Part shown: in pieces, positions 34,126 through 43,144 of the stretch | Layout: each line of letters begins with the position of its first letter | Position numbering within the stretch: position 1 is the stretch's first letter | NCBI GenBank assembly: GCA_029762755.1 | Contig: JARVGH010000002.1 | Span: 186,001-250,000, forward strand | Direction of reading: 5' to 3' | Origin: Candidatus Bathyarchaeum tardum | GTDB lineage: Archaea > Thermoproteota > Bathyarchaeia > Bathyarchaeales > Bathyarchaeaceae | Length of the DNA stretch: 64,000 bases | The notes under the pieces: generated by a model | What the model was told of the DNA's origin: nothing | Databases searched by the model: none | The model's input: the letters and a program-made list of their open reading frames with translations, nothing else | Program-made: the position numbers and the translations under genes

Positions 34126-35457
34126 TTGCAAACTGTTATCCTTGCAGGAGGTGAAGGAAAACGTGTTTTTCCACTTGCAGCAAACAGTCCTAAACCTATG
34201 TTCAAACTTTTGGGAAAACCCCTGATTCATCATGTAATAGATACTCTCAAGCAAGCTGAACTAAAGGACTATGTTATCGTTGTAGGTCATTGTGGCGAAC
34301 AAATCAAAGATTACCTAAACGATGGCAGTAAACTCGGAGTTAACATTCAGTATGCTGAACAGAAGCAATCGTTGGGAATGGCAGATGCTTTACAAACTAC
34401 CAAGGATTTGGTAGATGACAACTTTTTTGTTGTGAACGCTGATGATATTTTTGAAGCTTCATTAATTGAAAACATGAAAAAAAAATTCAATGAGACTGGC
34501 GCACAAATAATCCTTTCATGCAAATCAGTTAAAGAAACTTGGAAATTTGGCATAATTCAAGTAGAAAATGAGCAAGTAACAGATTTTGTTGAAAAACCGC
34601 CAAAGGGCAGAGAACCTAGCAATTTAGCTGTTGTCGGGGTTTACATTTTAACTAAAAATATTTTTGATTATTACAAAAAGATTCCAGTTTCCGACCATCA
34701 ATACGAGGATACTATACTGCAGTTCATCAAAAACAAAAATGTTGTAAAAGCAGTAAATTATGATGGCTTTTTTGCTGGATACAAGTATCCATGGGACTTG
34801 TTCACAATTAATAATCATTTAATGGATAACCAATTAAGAGAACAAAAAATCCATGAAAGCGTGAACATTTCTAGCCGCGCAATCATCGAAGGAAACGTAT
34901 GGATATCTGAAGGGGTGAAAGCCCTAGAAGGCGCTTGCATCAGGGGACCGTGTTTTATTGGGAAAAACTGTGTTATAGGAAACAACAGTTTAGTCAGGGA
35001 TTATTCATCATTAGCTCAAGGCTGTGTCGTAGGCTTTGCCACCGAAATTAAACATTCTTTGATTGGGGATAACTGCTGGTTCCACACAAACTACATTGGA
35101 GATTCCATAATTTCAAATAATTGCCTTTTTGGCGCTGGAACAATAACAGCAAACTACAGGTTTGACGAAAAAAACATCAAAATAAAAATTGCAGACAACC
35201 GAATAGACTCGGGAACAAATAAGTTGGGAGCAATAATAGGTGACAATTGTAAGACAGGAATCAATTCTTGCATAGAACCGGGAATAAAAATTGGTCCCCA
35301 AAGCTTTGTTGGACCTAATGTTAACTTGCAGGAAGATTTAGAACCAAACAAAATTATTTTGATTAACAAATCTAGTTATATCAAAAAACCCAACAAAGTA
35401 ATCATTTCAGAACAGAGCAAAAATCAACTGATGAAAAAATTATTGAAAAATAAATGA
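34126..35457 (+). CDS. Bifunctional GlmU-like sugar-phosphate nucleotidylyltransferase
   Basis: The 443-residue protein has an N-terminal nucleotidyltransferase domain (LAGGEGKRVFPLA near residue 5, signature of NTP binding) and a C-terminal left-handed beta helix of hexapeptide repeats (IGKNCVIGNNS and similar) that may carry acetyltransferase activity. The archaeal versions make UDP-GlcNAc or UDP-GalNAc from the 1-phosphate. The TTG start immediately follows the TGA of the mutase gene. The mutase would deliver its substrate. Which sugar and whether acetylation occurs are uncertain. It probably feeds the glycan genes at 1-13.5 kb. Confidence 0.87.
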   Translation: MQTVILAGGEGKRVFPLAANSPKPMFKLLGKPLIHHVIDTLKQAELKDYVIVVGHCGEQIKDYLNDGSKLGVNIQYAEQKQSLGMADALQTTKDLVDDNFFVVNADDIFEASLIENMKKKFNETGAQIILSCKSVKETWKFGIIQVENEQVTDFVEKPPKGREPSNLAVVGVYILTKNIFDYYKKIPVSDHQYEDTILQFIKNKNVVKAVNYDGFFAGYKYPWDLFTINNHLMDNQLREQKIHESVNISSRAIIEGNVWISEGVKALEGACIRGPCFIGKNCVIGNNSLVRDYSSLAQGCVVGFATEIKHSLIGDNCWFHTNYIGDSIISNNCLFGAGTITANYRFDEKNIKIKIADNRIDSGTNKLGAIIGDNCKTGINSCIEPGIKIGPQSFVGPNVNLQEDLEPNKIILINKSSYIKKPNKVIISEQSKNQLMKKLLKNK

Positions 35458-35494
35458 ACATTTTGTTTTGTGAAAGATTAAAAACATTTGTTCG

Positions 35495-35514
35495 TTCAAG
35501 TAAGGTTTCTTGAA
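35495..35514. promoter_or_regulatory. Operator-like inverted repeat before the Lsm gene
   Basis: TTCAAG and CTTGAA form a 6-bp inverted repeat with an 8-nt spacer, 74 bp before the Lsm gene. The segment AAGGTTTCTTGA is identical to the core of the site at 24967. This makes a third member of an operator-like family. Confidence 0.42.
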
Positions 35515-35588
35515 GATTGATAACTAAAAAGGCTTTATGGTAGAAATAAATAAGTTAGTCTGTTTATATTAAGTGGCTAGGTGTTACG

Positions 35589-36014
35589 ATGTCAGTAGCT
35601 AAAAGAAATTTCATTGGCGAAATTGGATCACTAATCGATAAGATAGTCATGGTAATTACAGTTGACGGAAAAAAATACACTGGAACATTATCAGGAATAG
35701 ACCCAGACACATTGAATCTTTCACTGTCAGACGCTAAAGACGAACTAGGCAAAATAACTCACAAAATTTTTATGAACGGCAATATATTAGCACAAATATT
35801 TACTATCGAAAAACCCTTTGACTTGAAGGCCCTAGCCGAACGCCTCGAAAAAGTTTTTCCAACAATGGTAAGACTCTACGAAGATCAAGGATTCATTTGG
35901 GTCATGGAAAAAATCAAAGTAAACGAAAAGGGTGTAGTAGAGGGTTCAGGTCCAATCGCCGAACGAGTGCAAAGAGTCCACAGTTTGTTTACGAAAGACT
36001 CTGCATCTAAATAA
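35589..36014 (+). CDS. Lsm (Sm-like) RNA-binding protein with C-terminal extension
   Basis: The 141-residue protein has an N-terminal Sm fold: the Sm1 motif spans LIDKIVMVITVDGKKYTGTL and the following strand, and Sm2 is near FMNGNILAQIFTIE. A C-terminal domain of about 65 residues (LKALAERLEKVFPTMVRLYE) follows, like the third archaeal Sm type (SmAP3-like). Lsm rings bind U-rich RNA and help RNA folding and decay. The ATG follows AGGTGTTACG. The 3' end overlaps by 8 bp with the convergent PAC2 gene. A palindrome upstream suggests regulation. Confidence 0.85.
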   Translation: MSVAKRNFIGEIGSLIDKIVMVITVDGKKYTGTLSGIDPDTLNLSLSDAKDELGKITHKIFMNGNILAQIFTIEKPFDLKALAERLEKVFPTMVRLYEDQGFIWVMEKIKVNEKGVVEGSGPIAERVQRVHSLFTKDSASK

Positions 36015-36759
36015 ACCAGCGGTAATCCGCTTCCCGATTCTTTTTTTCCATCGAAGAGGGCGAAACAATTCCAAAAGATTCTAAAATTTCACTAGTTTCT
36101 TCGGTAGCTGCATCTAAATCGTCAACATTTACTTTCAGGTTCAAAAGAGTGTTAAGCATTTTAAGAACTTCACGTGTAGCCACTGCGTCAGCATACAACC
36201 CAGGAGTTTCAGCCAACAAACTAAGTCCTTTAAAGTTTCGCAATTTACATAAACCAACAAGCAAGCCAGCCACACCGAAAATATGACCCTTCATTATTTT
36301 TGCACCTAAATCCAAGACTTCTTGCAGGGTTTCTTTGTCTGAGGCTGTACAATATATGTCAGGTGTTTCTACAGCTTCGTCTTTTTTTAGCCCTCCAACA
36401 GTTAAAACATATTTGCAGCCAAATTCTTGACATATGTCCAAAATTTTTCCACACAGCTCATACTGCCCAACAGTAGTTAGAGCCTGAGTGTTCCCGTACA
36501 AAAGTATGAGGTCACGTTCCCCCTCTTTGCCTTTGTAATAATAAAACTGGTTTGTTGGAAAGTATGTTTTTCCATTTCTGGTGGTCATGGCAAGGTCTTG
36601 AAATGATGAAGATTGTACTTGCGCGAATAGTTTTGCGTTTAACTGTTTAATGAGATGTAATGTAGTAACGTTTGCAACAAATCCGATTCCAGGCAATCCT
36701 TCGATTAAAACAGGATTATTTAAGACAGGTTTTTCATAAAACTGTATTTTGCAGACCAT
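36007..36759 (-). CDS. PAC2-family proteasome assembly chaperone-like protein
   Basis: The ATG at 36759 follows a GAAGGTT site by 6-9 nt; the 15 extra codons upstream give a hydrophobic, unrelated start. The resulting 250-residue protein has the PAC2 signature: an N-terminal VLIEGLPGIGFVAN near residue 18, then ILLYGNTQ near 80 and a TVGGL segment near 115. The C-terminus is acidic and ends with KKNREADYRWFI. PAC2 proteins relate to chaperones for 20S proteasome assembly, though archaeal functions are little tested. It converges with the Lsm gene. The TGT gene diverges from it. Confidence 0.86.
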   Translation of the reverse strand: MVCKIQFYEKPVLNNPVLIEGLPGIGFVANVTTLHLIKQLNAKLFAQVQSSSFQDLAMTTRNGKTYFPTNQFYYYKGKEGERDLILLYGNTQALTTVGQYELCGKILDICQEFGCKYVLTVGGLKKDEAVETPDIYCTASDKETLQEVLDLGAKIMKGHIFGVAGLLVGLCKLRNFKGLSLLAETPGLYADAVATREVLKMLNTLLNLKVNVDDLDAATEETSEILESFGIVSPSSMEKKNREADYRWFI

Positions 36760-36865
36760 CGTGTTAACCTTCGGGGAAACCAGCACAACTAAGACAACTT
36801 TCAATATAAATGCAATGTAAAAAGATCAACTTCAGATGATGGTTTTGTTAAGTTAAGGTTAATAA

Positions 36866-36925
36866 ATGAGCCCTCTGAGACACTACGGTAGAATGCCCGG
36901 TTGGCGGTTTCAGTATGTCGTTTGA
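36866..36925 (+). CDS. Possible 19-codon upstream ORF overlapping the TGT start
   Basis: A short frame begins ATG-AGC-CCT with AGGTT at good spacing and encodes MSPLRHYGRMPGWRF followed by four residues. It ends in a TGA inside the TGT coding region, overlapping its ATG by 11 bp. The peptide is rich in Arg, Gly and aromatic residues. It may be a leader that couples translation to TGT, or chance. No family is recognised. Confidence 0.35.
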   Translation: MSPLRHYGRMPGWRFQYVV

Positions 36926-38528
36926 AATAATTAATAAGGATTTGTTAGGACGGATAGGAAAGTTTGAAACCAAAAGTGGAAAAATTGAGACTCCACTTCT
37001 GTTTCCAGTAATTAATCCAGGCATTCAGCCGATTCCACCAAAAAAGTTACAGAAAGAATTTGGGTGCGAAGCTCTCATAACTAACGCGTACATCATAAAC
37101 AAAAACTTCAAAGAAATCGCAGTTGAAAAAGGATTGCATGAATTTTTGGATTTTGATGGTTCAATCATGACGGATTCTGGTGCGTATCAACTTCTTATTT
37201 ACAAGGGAGTTGAAACTACGCCAAAAGAGATCGTTCAGTTCCAAGAAGCAATTGACACTGACATCGCCACCATACTTGATATTCCTACAGGTTGGGGGGT
37301 TTCAAAAGAGTATGCAAAATATACAGTGCAAGAGACAATCAAACGGGCAAAAGCTCTCAAAAAAATGAAATCACGAGAGGAATTGGCATGGGTAGGTCCA
37401 GTTCAGGGCGGACAATACCTTGACCTTGTGGCAAAATCTGCAAAAGCCATGGGAAAACTGCCGTTTCAGGTTCATGCTCTAGGCAGTCCAACTCCAGTAA
37501 TGGAGCAATACAAGTTTGATGTTCTGGTAGACATGATTGCAACTGCAAAGATGAATCTTCCACCCGACCGTCCTCTTCACTTGTTTGGTGCAGGTCACCC
37601 GTTTATGTTTGCTTTGGCAGTAGCTCTGGGTTGTGACTTATTTGATTCTGCAGCATATGCATTGTTTGCCCGAAAAGATCGGTACTTAACAGATTCAGGA
37701 ACAGCAAGATTAAGTGAGCTTGAGTATTTTCCATGTTCTTGTCCAGTTTGCACCAAAACTGACCCCCAAACAGTTAGAGCACTACCAAATGATGAAAGAC
37801 ATAGGTTGCTTGCAGAGCATAATCTTCATGTTAGTTTTGGCGAGTTACAGCGAATAAAACAAGCAGTCACAGATGGAAGACTCTGGGAACACATGGAAAT
37901 GCGAGCATATGGTCACCCATCACTGCTTCAAGCATTAAAAAAGGTCAAAATATACAGAAAATACATAGAGAAACACAGTCCAGTCAACAAAAAAGGTGGT
38001 GTGTTTTTGTATAGTTCATTGAGTTTAGCCCGTCCAGAAGTTGTTCGCTATCAACAAAGGCTTAGGAGCAGGTACTCTCCACCACAAAAAGTTAAAGTTT
38101 TGTTGTTGTTGCCACAAACGATGAAAAAACCATTTCACACTTCAGGGGAGCATGAAACATTATTAAAGAAAATACAAGAAAAAATCCCTGATAAACTTGA
38201 TTTAGTTCATGTCTGCAGTTATGCAGCTCCCTTTGGTCTGGTACCCAATGAACTTGATGATGTGCATCCTGTATCACAAAATGTTATCGCTTATCCTTTC
38301 GATAATGAAACAATTACATATGTTGCCCAACAAGTTGAAAAATACATAGCAGCCACAAATTACATAAAAGTAATCCTTCTACGGGAACCAAAAGTTTGGA
38401 AAGGAAAGGTTTTGTCAGCATGTAAACGTGCTTGTAAAAACAAACAAATTCAGTTTAGGGCAACACAAAAAAAAGAGCCATGGAATGAAAATACTCTGGA
38501 ACACATTGTAGAGATATTAAAAGAGTGA
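36915..38528 (+). CDS. tgtA: Archaeosine tRNA-guanine transglycosylase with ArcS-type C-terminal domain
   Basis: The 537-residue protein replaces G15 of tRNA with preQ0 on the archaeosine pathway. The catalytic domain has IMTDSGAYQLL near residue 83 (the aspartate nucleophile region), WVGPVQGG near 157 and the zinc site YFPCSCPVCTKT near 276. From about residue 345 the sequence changes to a DUF5591-like domain (FLYSSLSLARPE, LVHVCSYAAPFGLVPNEL) known from ArcS. The usual PUA domain at the end is not evident. The ATG follows GGCGGTTTCAG. Whether the C-terminal domain is active in archaeosine formation is unknown. Confidence 0.88.
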   Translation: MSFEIINKDLLGRIGKFETKSGKIETPLLFPVINPGIQPIPPKKLQKEFGCEALITNAYIINKNFKEIAVEKGLHEFLDFDGSIMTDSGAYQLLIYKGVETTPKEIVQFQEAIDTDIATILDIPTGWGVSKEYAKYTVQETIKRAKALKKMKSREELAWVGPVQGGQYLDLVAKSAKAMGKLPFQVHALGSPTPVMEQYKFDVLVDMIATAKMNLPPDRPLHLFGAGHPFMFALAVALGCDLFDSAAYALFARKDRYLTDSGTARLSELEYFPCSCPVCTKTDPQTVRALPNDERHRLLAEHNLHVSFGELQRIKQAVTDGRLWEHMEMRAYGHPSLLQALKKVKIYRKYIEKHSPVNKKGGVFLYSSLSLARPEVVRYQQRLRSRYSPPQKVKVLLLLPQTMKKPFHTSGEHETLLKKIQEKIPDKLDLVHVCSYAAPFGLVPNELDDVHPVSQNVIAYPFDNETITYVAQQVEKYIAATNYIKVILLREPKVWKGKVLSACKRACKNKQIQFRATQKKEPWNENTLEHIVEILKE

Positions 38529-38686
38529 TCGCTATCAATTTATTGTGATGGAACTTTTGTATTAAAGAGAAAACAAGTGCTTATATAAACTGCATTGAAA
38601 AAAAGCTTACCATTTAAATGATAGCGTGCAATTAAAACAGTAAATATCACATTTATTAATATTAAATAACGAGGATGAAAAAGATA

Positions 38687-39943
38687 ATGGAACTTAAGTT
38701 TCTCGGAAGTGCAAGAGAAGTAGGCAGAGCAGGTATTGCAGTAAAATCAGAACAAAACCAACTGCTCCTTGACTATGGAGTCATGTTCGGTGAAGAACCC
38801 GGATTTCCCATGCATATTCCACCAAAAGATGTAGACGCACTAGTTTTAACTCATAGTCACCTTGACCACTCAGGTGGTATTCCACACTTTCATATTCAAG
38901 ACAAAAAAACAGTTTATGGAACACAATTAACATTTGACCTAGCCAAACCCCTAATCTCAGATTTTATCCGTTTGTCAGGTTATTATCTGTCTTTTGAGTT
39001 CCTTGAGCTTGACACAATGATGAGAAACTGTAAGCATCTTGATTTCCGGAAAGAAAAAAACATTGGGGACATGAAATTTCAACTCCTTAATTCAGGCCAT
39101 TTGCCTGGAGGCGCCCAAGTACTAGTAGAAGCCGATGGAAAAAGAATGGTTTACACTGGAGATTACAATTCTACAGATACTCAACTTCTTCCGGGTGCTG
39201 ACCGTGACTATGGGGAACTTGATGCAATAATTATTGAAAGCACATATGCTAATGAAGTTCATCCCGAAAGAAAAGAAATTGAAAAAGAATTCATGGACCA
39301 TGTTAATGGGGTTGTAGAAAAAGGAGGAACAGCATTAGTTCCAGCCTTTAGTGTGGGGCGTTCACAAGAAATTGCGTGTGTTTTAGCAGCAAATCACTTT
39401 GAATATCCAGTTGCCATGGATGGTATGGCACGTGAAGCAAACCGAATTATGATGAATCATGCTTCCTATATGCGGGATCCGAAATTGTTCACAAAAGCCC
39501 TTCAGGATGCAATATGGGTCGATGGATGGAAAGATCGCCGAAGGATTGCAAGCAAACCAGGAGTAATCATATCTCCTGCAGGCATGCTTAAAGGGGGACC
39601 AGCAGCGTTTTACATACAAAAAGTTGGAAAAAAGAGCAAGAATGGCGTATTTCTTGTTGGTTACCAGATTCCAGGTACTCCTGGGCGACAATTACTTGAT
39701 GAAGGAAAGTGCATCATCGATGATAAAGTTCAAAATGTTAAAGCACAAGTGAAACGTTTTGATTTTTCGTCCCACAGTGGAGCTAACGAGCTAAAAGGTG
39801 CAGTTAAAGACCTTAAAGGAAATCCAAAAGTATATGTTGTTCATGGGGAACCCGAAATTTGTGAAATGTTTGCTGATTGGATAAAAACTGAAGTTGGATT
39901 AGAAGCGGTAGCACCTAAAACTGGAGACGCTTTCACAGTATAA
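38687..39943 (+). CDS. Beta-CASP metallo-beta-lactamase ribonuclease (aCPSF2/RNase J-like)
   Basis: I prefer the second ATG (MELKFLGSAREVGR), since GAGG lies 12 nt before it and partly overlaps the first ATG. The 418-residue protein has the HSHLDHSGG metal motif near residue 58, a GHLPGG segment near 140, ESTYAN near 185, and the DFSSHSGANEL and VVHGEPE C-terminal beta-CASP motifs. It lacks the two KH domains of aCPSF1. It cleaves or trims RNA, probably in mRNA 3' processing and decay. It is transcribed toward the aminotransferase gene. Confidence 0.88.
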   Translation: MELKFLGSAREVGRAGIAVKSEQNQLLLDYGVMFGEEPGFPMHIPPKDVDALVLTHSHLDHSGGIPHFHIQDKKTVYGTQLTFDLAKPLISDFIRLSGYYLSFEFLELDTMMRNCKHLDFRKEKNIGDMKFQLLNSGHLPGGAQVLVEADGKRMVYTGDYNSTDTQLLPGADRDYGELDAIIIESTYANEVHPERKEIEKEFMDHVNGVVEKGGTALVPAFSVGRSQEIACVLAANHFEYPVAMDGMAREANRIMMNHASYMRDPKLFTKALQDAIWVDGWKDRRRIASKPGVIISPAGMLKGGPAAFYIQKVGKKSKNGVFLVGYQIPGTPGRQLLDEGKCIIDDKVQNVKAQVKRFDFSSHSGANELKGAVKDLKGNPKVYVVHGEPEICEMFADWIKTEVGLEAVAPKTGDAFTV

Positions 39944-40047
39944 AAACCAGAGAAAACTTGTTTACTTTTGTTGCAAGAACGCTCGTTTTTGGAAACAAAA
40001 GTGAAAATGTTTTATTGCAGAATATTAATCGTGATGTGGTCATATTG

Positions 40048-41253
40048 GTGAATATTACTGAGCGGGTTAAAAATCTTGAGTACGCAATTCGCGATGTTGT
40101 TGGTCATGCTAAGTATCTTGAAAAGAATGGAAAAAAGATAATCTACCTTAACATCGGAGATCCCCTGCAGTTTGACTTTAGAACTCCTGAACATATTAAA
40201 GAAGCATTGATTCAAGCAGTTAAAGATGAAAAAAACTCGTATTCTCCTTCTGAAGGAATCCCTGAACTCTTAGATGCAATATGTGAAAAAGAAAAAAGAG
40301 TGGGAAAATTTGACATATTGCCAGAGAATGTCTTAGTTTCGAACGGAGTTTCTGAAGCTATTCAAATGGTTCTTGGAGCATTAGTAGATTCAGGAGATGA
40401 AATCTTAGTTCCGGGTCCAGCATATCCACCGTATATTTCTTATACTGAGTTTTTTGGTGGAAAAGGAATCCAATATAGGACAAATGAAGAAGATGGCTGG
40501 CAACCAGACTTGGATGATGTAAGGGCAAAGATAACTGACAAAACACGGGGTATTGTTATCATTAATCCTAACAATCCATGTGGTGCCTTATATGATCGCA
40601 AAACAGTTAAAAAAATGGTTGATTTAGCAGGTGAACATGGCATACCCATCATTTCTGACGAAATTTATGACCAGCTTGCATATGGAGAAATAGTCAGCAC
40701 TGCAAACGTTGCAAAAGATGTTACAGTAATTGGTCTTAATGGCTTCTCAAAAGTTTATTTGATGACTGGTTGGCGTCTTGGTTATATGTATTTTACGGGA
40801 CAAAATGAACAAGAGTTATCAGATTTACGAGAATACATTTTAAAAGAGGCAAGAATAAGACTTTCAGCTAACACTCCAGTTCAAAAAGCAGCGGTTGCGG
40901 CATTGCGCGGACCTCAAGAGCATATAGTTGACATGGTCAAAAAGCTAGAAGAAAGGCGGGACTATTCTTACAAGCGTCTCAACGAAATTGAGGGAATCAA
41001 CTGTGCGAAACCTAACGGAGCGTTCTATTTCTTCCCAAAAGTAGAAGGAATTGGTTCTCAATGGCCAAACGATATGGCATTTGTCCGTGACCTGATAGAT
41101 GAAACAGGAATAGTTTTTGTTCACGGGTCAGGTTTTGGATCAAAATATGGCTCAGGACATTTTAGAGGAGTCTTCTTGCCGCCACTAGGAATCCTTGAAG
41201 AAAGCTTTAACCGTTTTGACAAATTCATGAAATCAAAAAAAATAGTATGTTAG
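40048..41253 (+). CDS. PLP-dependent class I/II aminotransferase
   Basis: The likely start is GTG at 40048, with GTGGT 8-12 nt before it, which gives the family N-terminus (V)NITERVKNLEYAIRD; a TTG 30 codons earlier is possible but adds a non-conserved tail. The 401-residue protein has IYLNIGDP near residue 33, INPNNPCGALY near 171, SDEIYDQLAYGE near 203, and NGFSKVYLMTGWRLGY near 233 with the PLP lysine. It belongs to the alanine aminotransferase-like group. The amino-acid substrate is uncertain. Confidence 0.87.
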   Translation: MNITERVKNLEYAIRDVVGHAKYLEKNGKKIIYLNIGDPLQFDFRTPEHIKEALIQAVKDEKNSYSPSEGIPELLDAICEKEKRVGKFDILPENVLVSNGVSEAIQMVLGALVDSGDEILVPGPAYPPYISYTEFFGGKGIQYRTNEEDGWQPDLDDVRAKITDKTRGIVIINPNNPCGALYDRKTVKKMVDLAGEHGIPIISDEIYDQLAYGEIVSTANVAKDVTVIGLNGFSKVYLMTGWRLGYMYFTGQNEQELSDLREYILKEARIRLSANTPVQKAAVAALRGPQEHIVDMVKKLEERRDYSYKRLNEIEGINCAKPNGAFYFFPKVEGIGSQWPNDMAFVRDLIDETGIVFVHGSGFGSKYGSGHFRGVFLPPLGILEESFNRFDKFMKSKKIVC

Positions 41254-41299
41254 ACAGGTTTTTATTTTCCAAACACCTATATTTTAGTTGGGGTTTTGT

Positions 41300-41806
41300 T
41301 TGGAACTTTTTGAAGCAATAAAAAATAGACGAAGCATTCGAAAATATAAAGAAGATGCAGTAGAAAATGAAAAAATCTTGAAAGTCTTGGAAGTTGCTTG
41401 TTTTGCACCGTCGGCGGCGAACCGTCAGCCTTATGGATTTGTTGTAGTAACGGAAAAAAAGACGATACAAGAACTTAGTTCAGCTGCATATCAAGAATGG
41501 TCTGCTCCGGCAATGATTGTAGTTTGTGTGAATCCTAAAGAAGCTTGGATAAGAAAAGATAAAGAAGAATTCTGGAAAGTAGATGCCGGTTTAATTATGC
41601 AAAATATATCCTTGATTGCCCACGCAGAAGGCTTAGGAACATGCTGGATATGCGCATTTGATGAGAAAAAAGCTAAAACAGTTTTGGGAGTTAAAAAGCC
41701 CATTCGTATTGTTGCCATGACTCCCTTGGGGTATCCTGCAGAAATAAAAGGTCCAGTTACAAACCGAAAAAATATTGATGAACTAGTTCATTACGAAAAA
41801 TGGTAA
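41300..41806 (+). CDS. Nitroreductase-family flavoprotein
   Basis: The TTG at 41300 gives MELFEAIKNRRSIRKY, the standard nitroreductase start; GGGG lies about 7 nt upstream. A TTG four codons earlier is less usual. The 168-residue protein has the FMN-binding RRSIRKY and CFAPSAANRQPYG motifs and a C-terminal GLGTCWICAFDE segment. These enzymes reduce nitro-, quinone- or halogenated compounds with NAD(P)H. The physiological substrate is unknown. It lies 46 nt after the aminotransferase. Confidence 0.87.
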   Translation: MELFEAIKNRRSIRKYKEDAVENEKILKVLEVACFAPSAANRQPYGFVVVTEKKTIQELSSAAYQEWSAPAMIVVCVNPKEAWIRKDKEEFWKVDAGLIMQNISLIAHAEGLGTCWICAFDEKKAKTVLGVKKPIRIVAMTPLGYPAEIKGPVTNRKNIDELVHYEKW

Positions 41807-42019
41807 ACTGAATAAGATCCCGACAAATGGATGAAAGCAAAACTGCAGATTTTTGTTTGCTAGACCAAAACAACAAAAAAGGTTGTCCTCACATTCAGGT
41901 ATTGGCTTTAAAACCAATTATACTAATTAAAACAAAATCGGGCATTAAACCTCCCACTCATTATGAACAAATGTAAGATATATTTTATTTATAGATCGGA
42001 GTAACTACGCAAAAAACGG

Positions 42020-42041
42020 TTTTTTTTTTAAAAAAAAAAAA
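42020..42041. terminator. T10/A12 tract palindrome
   Basis: Ten T residues followed by twelve A residues form a palindrome, just beyond the 41-codon frame's stop on the minus strand. Archaeal transcription often ends in oligo-T runs, so it may end transcripts from either side. Similar T9/A8-9 tracts occur at 23470 and 58749. Confidence 0.4.
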
Positions 42042-42057
42042 CAAACAAAAATATTCT

Positions 42058-42183
42058 TTACTTTTTGATTGGGGTTTTTCGCCACGCATCAGGTTGATTG
42101 TATTTTATCTTTAGTTTGTCATCAGAAAACAAGGCATGAAGGAATTCTTGAAATTCTTTGTTTGAAAGTCGCTTGGATGTCAT
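42058..42183 (-). CDS. Possible 41-residue protein
   Basis: A short frame with ATG and a GTGGG site about 5 nt upstream encodes MTSKRLSNKEFQEFL and goes on to a Lys/Arg-rich end (WRKTPIKK). The mix of charged and hydrophobic residues looks protein-like, with a helix followed by a basic tail. No family is recognised. It occupies a 560-bp gap otherwise free of genes. Confidence 0.45.
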   Translation of the reverse strand: MTSKRLSNKEFQEFLHALFSDDKLKIKYNQPDAWRKTPIKK

Positions 42184-42374
42184 TGTTACCCACGTTTGTT
42201 TCAGCGTCAAGAAAATATATACCAATTACTTCAACAGCAAAAATATTCAAAAAATAGAAATATTACGGAAAAATAGTTCATAAATTCCTACACACAAGAA
42301 AAATCAGTTAACGATTTGTGCCAGCTTAAATTAACTAAAAGGAAAATGAAGAAAACAAAAATTAAAGTTTAGTT

Positions 42375-42908
42375 CTAGGCAGAACCAACAAAATGAACAT
42401 CAACATTGAAGTTCTGAACTTCATTTTCTACTAGGTAATAAATAAAATCGTCTGAAGAGGAAGCAGATAACATGAGAGTAACTGGAATACCTTCACGGGG
42501 ATTCAAAGATGACCCATCATAATCCCAAGAAATTGTTATGTACTTTGATAGATTACTAGGTACCCAGTCGGTTAAATGAATATCCAAAGTAATTTCAACG
42601 TTACTGACACTTTTAATGTATATAGTTGTGTTAACTGTTTTCCCAGGCTCCAAAGTGTCCCAACTAATTTGATCAATTTTGTTGGCGTAGGCTGAATCTG
42701 TGTATGCTTCAACTTCAAGAGTTTTTATGTTTCCAACACTAGGAATGTAAATATCAGTAGTAGAATTCGACATCAATATTGAAACTAAACTCGATCCAAT
42801 GATTGAAAGTACTGCAACGACGAGCACTAAAAGTATTATTTTATATGAACTCCTAAAACCAAATGAAAAATTGAATTTATTTTTTTTTGAACATCCAGAA
42901 TCAACCAT
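42375..42908 (-). CDS. Membrane-anchored exported protein with Ig-like domain
   Basis: The start is taken as the ATG giving MVDSGCSKKNKFNF, after a GACGG site; the longer frame adds 36 unrelated residues. The 177-residue protein has one helix (about residues 20-45, LLVLVVAVLSIIGSSLVSIL) and then a beta-rich exported domain with alternating hydrophobic residues and sequons such as NTT and NLS. Residues VEAYTDSAYANKIDQISWD and a PGKTVNTTIYIKS stretch are typical of Ig/CARDB-like adhesion domains. Its role at the cell surface is unknown. Confidence 0.6.
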   Translation of the reverse strand: MVDSGCSKKNKFNFSFGFRSSYKIILLVLVVAVLSIIGSSLVSILMSNSTTDIYIPSVGNIKTLEVEAYTDSAYANKIDQISWDTLEPGKTVNTTIYIKSVSNVEITLDIHLTDWVPSNLSKYITISWDYDGSSLNPREGIPVTLMLSASSSDDFIYYLVENEVQNFNVDVHFVGSA

Positions 42909-43144
42909 AGATACCGTCTGCCAGATATATCTTAGATTAATCACCTTTTTCAAGATGATAAGATTTATGGTAATAATAGCAGTAAATACGGGATTAAGCA
43001 TTCCAACGGGGGGCAATACAAAAATATAACTTGAAAAAAACTGGATTGATTAGAGCAAACAAAGAGTTATAAAATTAATTTAAAAACTAATTTAAGCTAG
43101 ATTTTACCCATTGGCGAGATATTGCAGATTCAAGGTTTTATCCC

